From Candidatus Poseidoniaceae archaeon (GTDB lineage: Archaea; Thermoplasmatota; Poseidoniia; Poseidoniales; Poseidoniaceae), in NCBI GenBank assembly GCA_013329295.1, contig DUKP01000219.1, forward strand, positions 1-22,394: a DNA stretch of 22,394 bases. The letters run 5' to 3'. Below the pieces are notes generated by a model. The model saw nothing but the letters and a program-made list of their open reading frames with translations, was not told the DNA's origin and ran no database searches. The position numbers were made by a program, and so were the translations under genes. Positions 20,540 through 22,394 of this stretch are shown here, one piece after another (position 1 is the first letter of the stretch; every line of letters starts with the position of its first letter).

Positions 20540-21424
20540 TTATTCTGCAGATAACCACTGTACTGTGAGGCTTTCAGCATACCTGTCGCTCGACAAGCCT
20601 GTATGTCCTATTGGCCTAACCACTACAAGAATATCCAGTTCACCACCCCAAGATGATTCTGCTGCACAAAACACTTCACCAACTTTAACTCCTTGAGGAT
20701 CAGAACTCAACGTCAGACTCCTTAATTCATACAGTCTTATATCCAATTCATGTTTTTCTCCACCTGCCTCGTAAGTATGTGTTTTCTTGTCCTTGATCGG
20801 TAATAATAGCATTTCATTTTCATCAATATCAAAGACAATCTGTTCATCTAGCAACTGGATTGCTTGTACCATTCTAGACTGTTGCATATCGAAAATATCT
20901 GCAATTGCTAGAGTGGATGATGCTGATGCAAATTTACCTAATTGATGAGGCGTTCTAAGACTGAGTGATTGTACGATTTCAACATTCAATCCTCCATCTG
21001 TTGGCAGCATTAGCCATGTGTATTGTTGTCCGGCAGGGTACAAAGGTGCGTTTGGATTTTCAACAAATAATGGCGCCCCCCACTCTTCTGGAGACTTAGG
21101 GATTGATGTTGGAGCAAAGCCTCCGATTAATAATACAATAATCATAGAAATAATCGCATATGTTCGAATTTTACCAAATTCTTGCCATGATTCCCTGCCC
21201 GCTGGACTTAGTATTGAGAGAATTAATGCCAGTGGTAAAACTATCAAAACGCCCCATGGAATTAACCATAAAAGGGCCACACATGCAATTAGCATTTCCA
21301 AACCTTTGTCACCATATGCAAGTCTGTATTCGATTTGGCCATCTGTTTCATTTCGCTTTGAAATGTAAACTATCAAGAATAGAACAGCTACCATAAGAAA
21401 GGATATGATAACCGAGAAAAGCAT
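20540..21424 (-). CDS. Membrane protein with large C-terminal domain, function unknown
   Basis: I do not recognise this protein, which has 294 residues from the chosen start. Three hydrophobic segments fill the first 105 residues: an N-terminal one (MLFSVIISFLMVAVLFLIVY), a long one that could cross twice (ALLWLIPWGVLIVLPLALIL), and a third (AIISMIIVLLIGGF). The remaining 190 residues are a soluble, probably outward-facing domain with beta-type alternation and no cysteine motif or active-site signature that I can name. A TTG 33 bases further upstream (21457) keeps the frame, but the predicted TATA box (21470-21477) would start transcription at about or after it, so I chose the ATG at 21424. 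An 8-codon reading frame (21426-21452) ends 1 base before this ATG. It is upstream of, and on the same strand as, the transferrin-like operon, which has its own promoter. It is divergent from an ABC ATPase. Confidence 0.7.
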   Translation of the reverse strand: MLFSVIISFLMVAVLFLIVYISKRNETDGQIEYRLAYGDKGLEMLIACVALLWLIPWGVLIVLPLALILSILSPAGRESWQEFGKIRTYAIISMIIVLLIGGFAPTSIPKSPEEWGAPLFVENPNAPLYPAGQQYTWLMLPTDGGLNVEIVQSLSLRTPHQLGKFASASSTLAIADIFDMQQSRMVQAIQLLDEQIVFDIDENEMLLLPIKDKKTHTYEAGGEKHELDIRLYELRSLTLSSDPQGVKVGEVFCAAESSWGGELDILVVVRPIGHTGLSSDRYAESLTVQWLSAE

Positions 21425-21469
21425 CTTAAACAGATTGAGGATTAAGTAACATAGCAATAATGTTTGCCA

Positions 21470-21477
21470 AATATATT
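21470..21477. promoter_or_regulatory. Palindromic TATA element between divergent genes
   Basis: AATATATT reads the same on both strands and lies 46 bases from the membrane-protein ATG (21424) on one side and 45 from the ABC ATPase ATG (21522) on the other. It suits the minus-strand gene with a leader of about 20 bases. The plus-strand gene has a better-placed TTAATTT at 21488-21494, about 30 bases before its ATG, implying a leaderless message. Confidence 0.4.
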
Positions 21478-21521
21478 GATTTTCAAGTTAATTTGTCATA
21501 GTTGAACCAACAGGCCACATC

Positions 21522-22394
21522 ATGGCAGACAAGGTTATCGAGTTAATTGATATCACATTTCGCCATAAAATCCCTAATCCAAAATTCACTAATCCTTGGA
21601 AAACACGCAAGGGACCTGGTATTTTTGGAATGAATTTTTCACTAACGAAGGGTCAAATTTTCGGACTTGTCGGGCCAAATGGTGCTGGAAAAACCACTCT
21701 ACTACGAGTTTTAGCGGGAATTATACCAATCGATAATGGAACCATTAAACTCAATGGCATAGATCTTACAAAATCTGACATGTCCATAGATAATCAACTT
21801 AGAGTTAGTGTTGGGCATATGCCAGAGCAGGTAAGGTGGTCTGGTAGTACTACTGTAATGCAAACAATGAACGAATTTGCAGAAATGAGACCTGAATCAA
21901 TCTCATGTGAAAAGTTACTAAAATTAGTCGGGCTTACTACTAAATCAGACTCATCACTCGATGAATTAAGTCAAGGAATGCGTCAAAGATTGAGTTTAGC
22001 GATTGCTTTGATGGGTTCACCGAAAATATTGCTGCTTGACGAACCATTCAATGGACTTGATCCAGTAGCAGCCAAATCTGTTGAGAAAATGATTAAACAA
22101 TTAGCAAGTAAAGGTGTTTCAATTATTATCTCATCACATCAAGTTAGTGGATTGGTTGGTTTAATCGATAAGTTATTGCTAATTCATCGTGGACAAGTAG
22201 TTGCAAATGGTACTATAGAAGATATTGAATCTAGTCTTGGCTTAGATAATAGAATCGAATTAAATGGTGAAGGAGAAATACCTGATTTTGAAAATTTAAT
22301 TAATTCCGGTACTATTCTTGACTGTGTTTCAACTGAAAATACCTGGCTATGCACTATTCAAAATCCAGCTGATGATGCCATAAAGAAAATTGTT
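21522..22394 (+). CDS. ABC transporter ATP-binding protein, partial (runs off right edge)
   Basis: The first 291 residues of an ABC ATPase are visible and no stop is reached before the window ends. Walker A is GPNGAGKTT at residues 51-59, the Q-loop is in GHMPEQ, the signature is ELSQGMRQR, Walker B is ILLLDEPFNGLD, and the switch His is in IISSHQ. LSQGMRQR and the overall pattern resemble the CcmA/NatA-type drug or export ATPases (ABC-2 partners) rather than importers. The extra C-terminal region after GTIEDIESSLG is usual for that class. The ATG has no Shine-Dalgarno but a TATA-like element about 30 bases upstream. The partner permease is expected just beyond the window. Confidence 0.9.
   Translation, partial: MADKVIELIDITFRHKIPNPKFTNPWKTRKGPGIFGMNFSLTKGQIFGLVGPNGAGKTTLLRVLAGIIPIDNGTIKLNGIDLTKSDMSIDNQLRVSVGHMPEQVRWSGSTTVMQTMNEFAEMRPESISCEKLLKLVGLTTKSDSSLDELSQGMRQRLSLAIALMGSPKILLLDEPFNGLDPVAAKSVEKMIKQLASKGVSIIISSHQVSGLVGLIDKLLLIHRGQVVANGTIEDIESSLGLDNRIELNGEGEIPDFENLINSGTILDCVSTENTWLCTIQNPADDAIKKIV

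Noticed and set aside
1..22394. tRNA/rRNA genes, CRISPR arrays, insertion sequences or prophage
   Set aside because: No cloverleaf, repeat-spacer pattern, transposase or phage structural gene was seen; every sizeable reading frame was assigned or is an antisense shadow.

Overview
The window reads as a piece of chromosome from a low-GC planktonic archaeon, most likely a Marine Group II archaeon (Ca. Poseidoniales, Thermoplasmatota) or a close relative. No rRNA marker is present, so this is inference. The archaeal signs are RibL-type FAD synthetase, archaeal-type RibB and RibH, TATA-box promoters a leaderless distance from ATG starts, and an archaeal-type endonuclease IV. Mixed with these are bacterial-type genes known from Marine Group II: GpsA (sn-glycerol-3-phosphate dehydrogenase), an MCAD-like acyl-CoA dehydrogenase, bacterial-type riboflavin synthase and a fused branched-chain-type 2-oxoacid dehydrogenase E1. 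Coding density is very high. No stretch above about 150 bases lacks a gene, and I saw no tRNA, rRNA, CRISPR array, insertion sequence or phage gene.

Layout. 1-2616 (minus): a CaCA-type cation/Ca2+ exchanger, an MCAD-like acyl-CoA dehydrogenase and a MobA-like nucleotidyltransferase cut by the left edge. 2726-3634 (plus): a short aquaporin-family channel and a small acidic coiled-coil protein. 3635-7498 (minus): an isocitrate/isopropylmalate dehydrogenase-family enzyme with an NADP-type cofactor signature, and a one-chain alpha+beta E1. 7542-9367 (minus): a TVP38/TMEM64 membrane protein and a receiver-domain protein whose phosphoacceptor Asp is Glu. 9500-13920 (minus): a flavin cluster ribB-ribL-ribE-ribH, then thioredoxin reductase (itself a flavoprotein) and a MOCS3-like E1-rhodanese fusion. 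14064-16615 (plus): an endonuclease IV-like TIM barrel with a long charged tail, gpsA, and a small winged-helix protein. 16622-20465 (minus): an ABC importer. 20540-21424 (minus): an unrecognised membrane protein, divergent from an ABC ATPase that runs off the right edge.

The most interesting part is the ABC importer at 16622-20523. Its ATPase and permease are PhnC/PhnE-like, so it would normally be labelled a phosphonate transporter. The 729-residue lipoprotein, however, is two fused binding lobes, each carrying the landmarks of animal transferrins: a CHTG..KSAG anion loop, a YxGALECL..G.GDVAF block and a PSH block. Lobe 1 has candidates for all four iron ligands (D100, Y128, Y228, H284); lobe 2 has E427, Y456, Y556 and H615. 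The promoter carries two TTTAGG-N4-CCTAAA-like inverted repeats on either side of the TATA box. One of them resembles the DtxR/IdeR iron-box consensus. Together these suggest a bilobed, transferrin-like ferric-iron uptake system regulated by iron, built on a phosphonate-type transporter chassis. This is inference from motifs and needs structural and biochemical tests.

Translation signals split by position. Genes inside transcripts have good Shine-Dalgarno sequences, often with TTG starts or overlaps with the upstream stop. Several likely first genes have ATG starts with no Shine-Dalgarno but a TATA-like element about 30 bases upstream, consistent with leaderless mRNAs.
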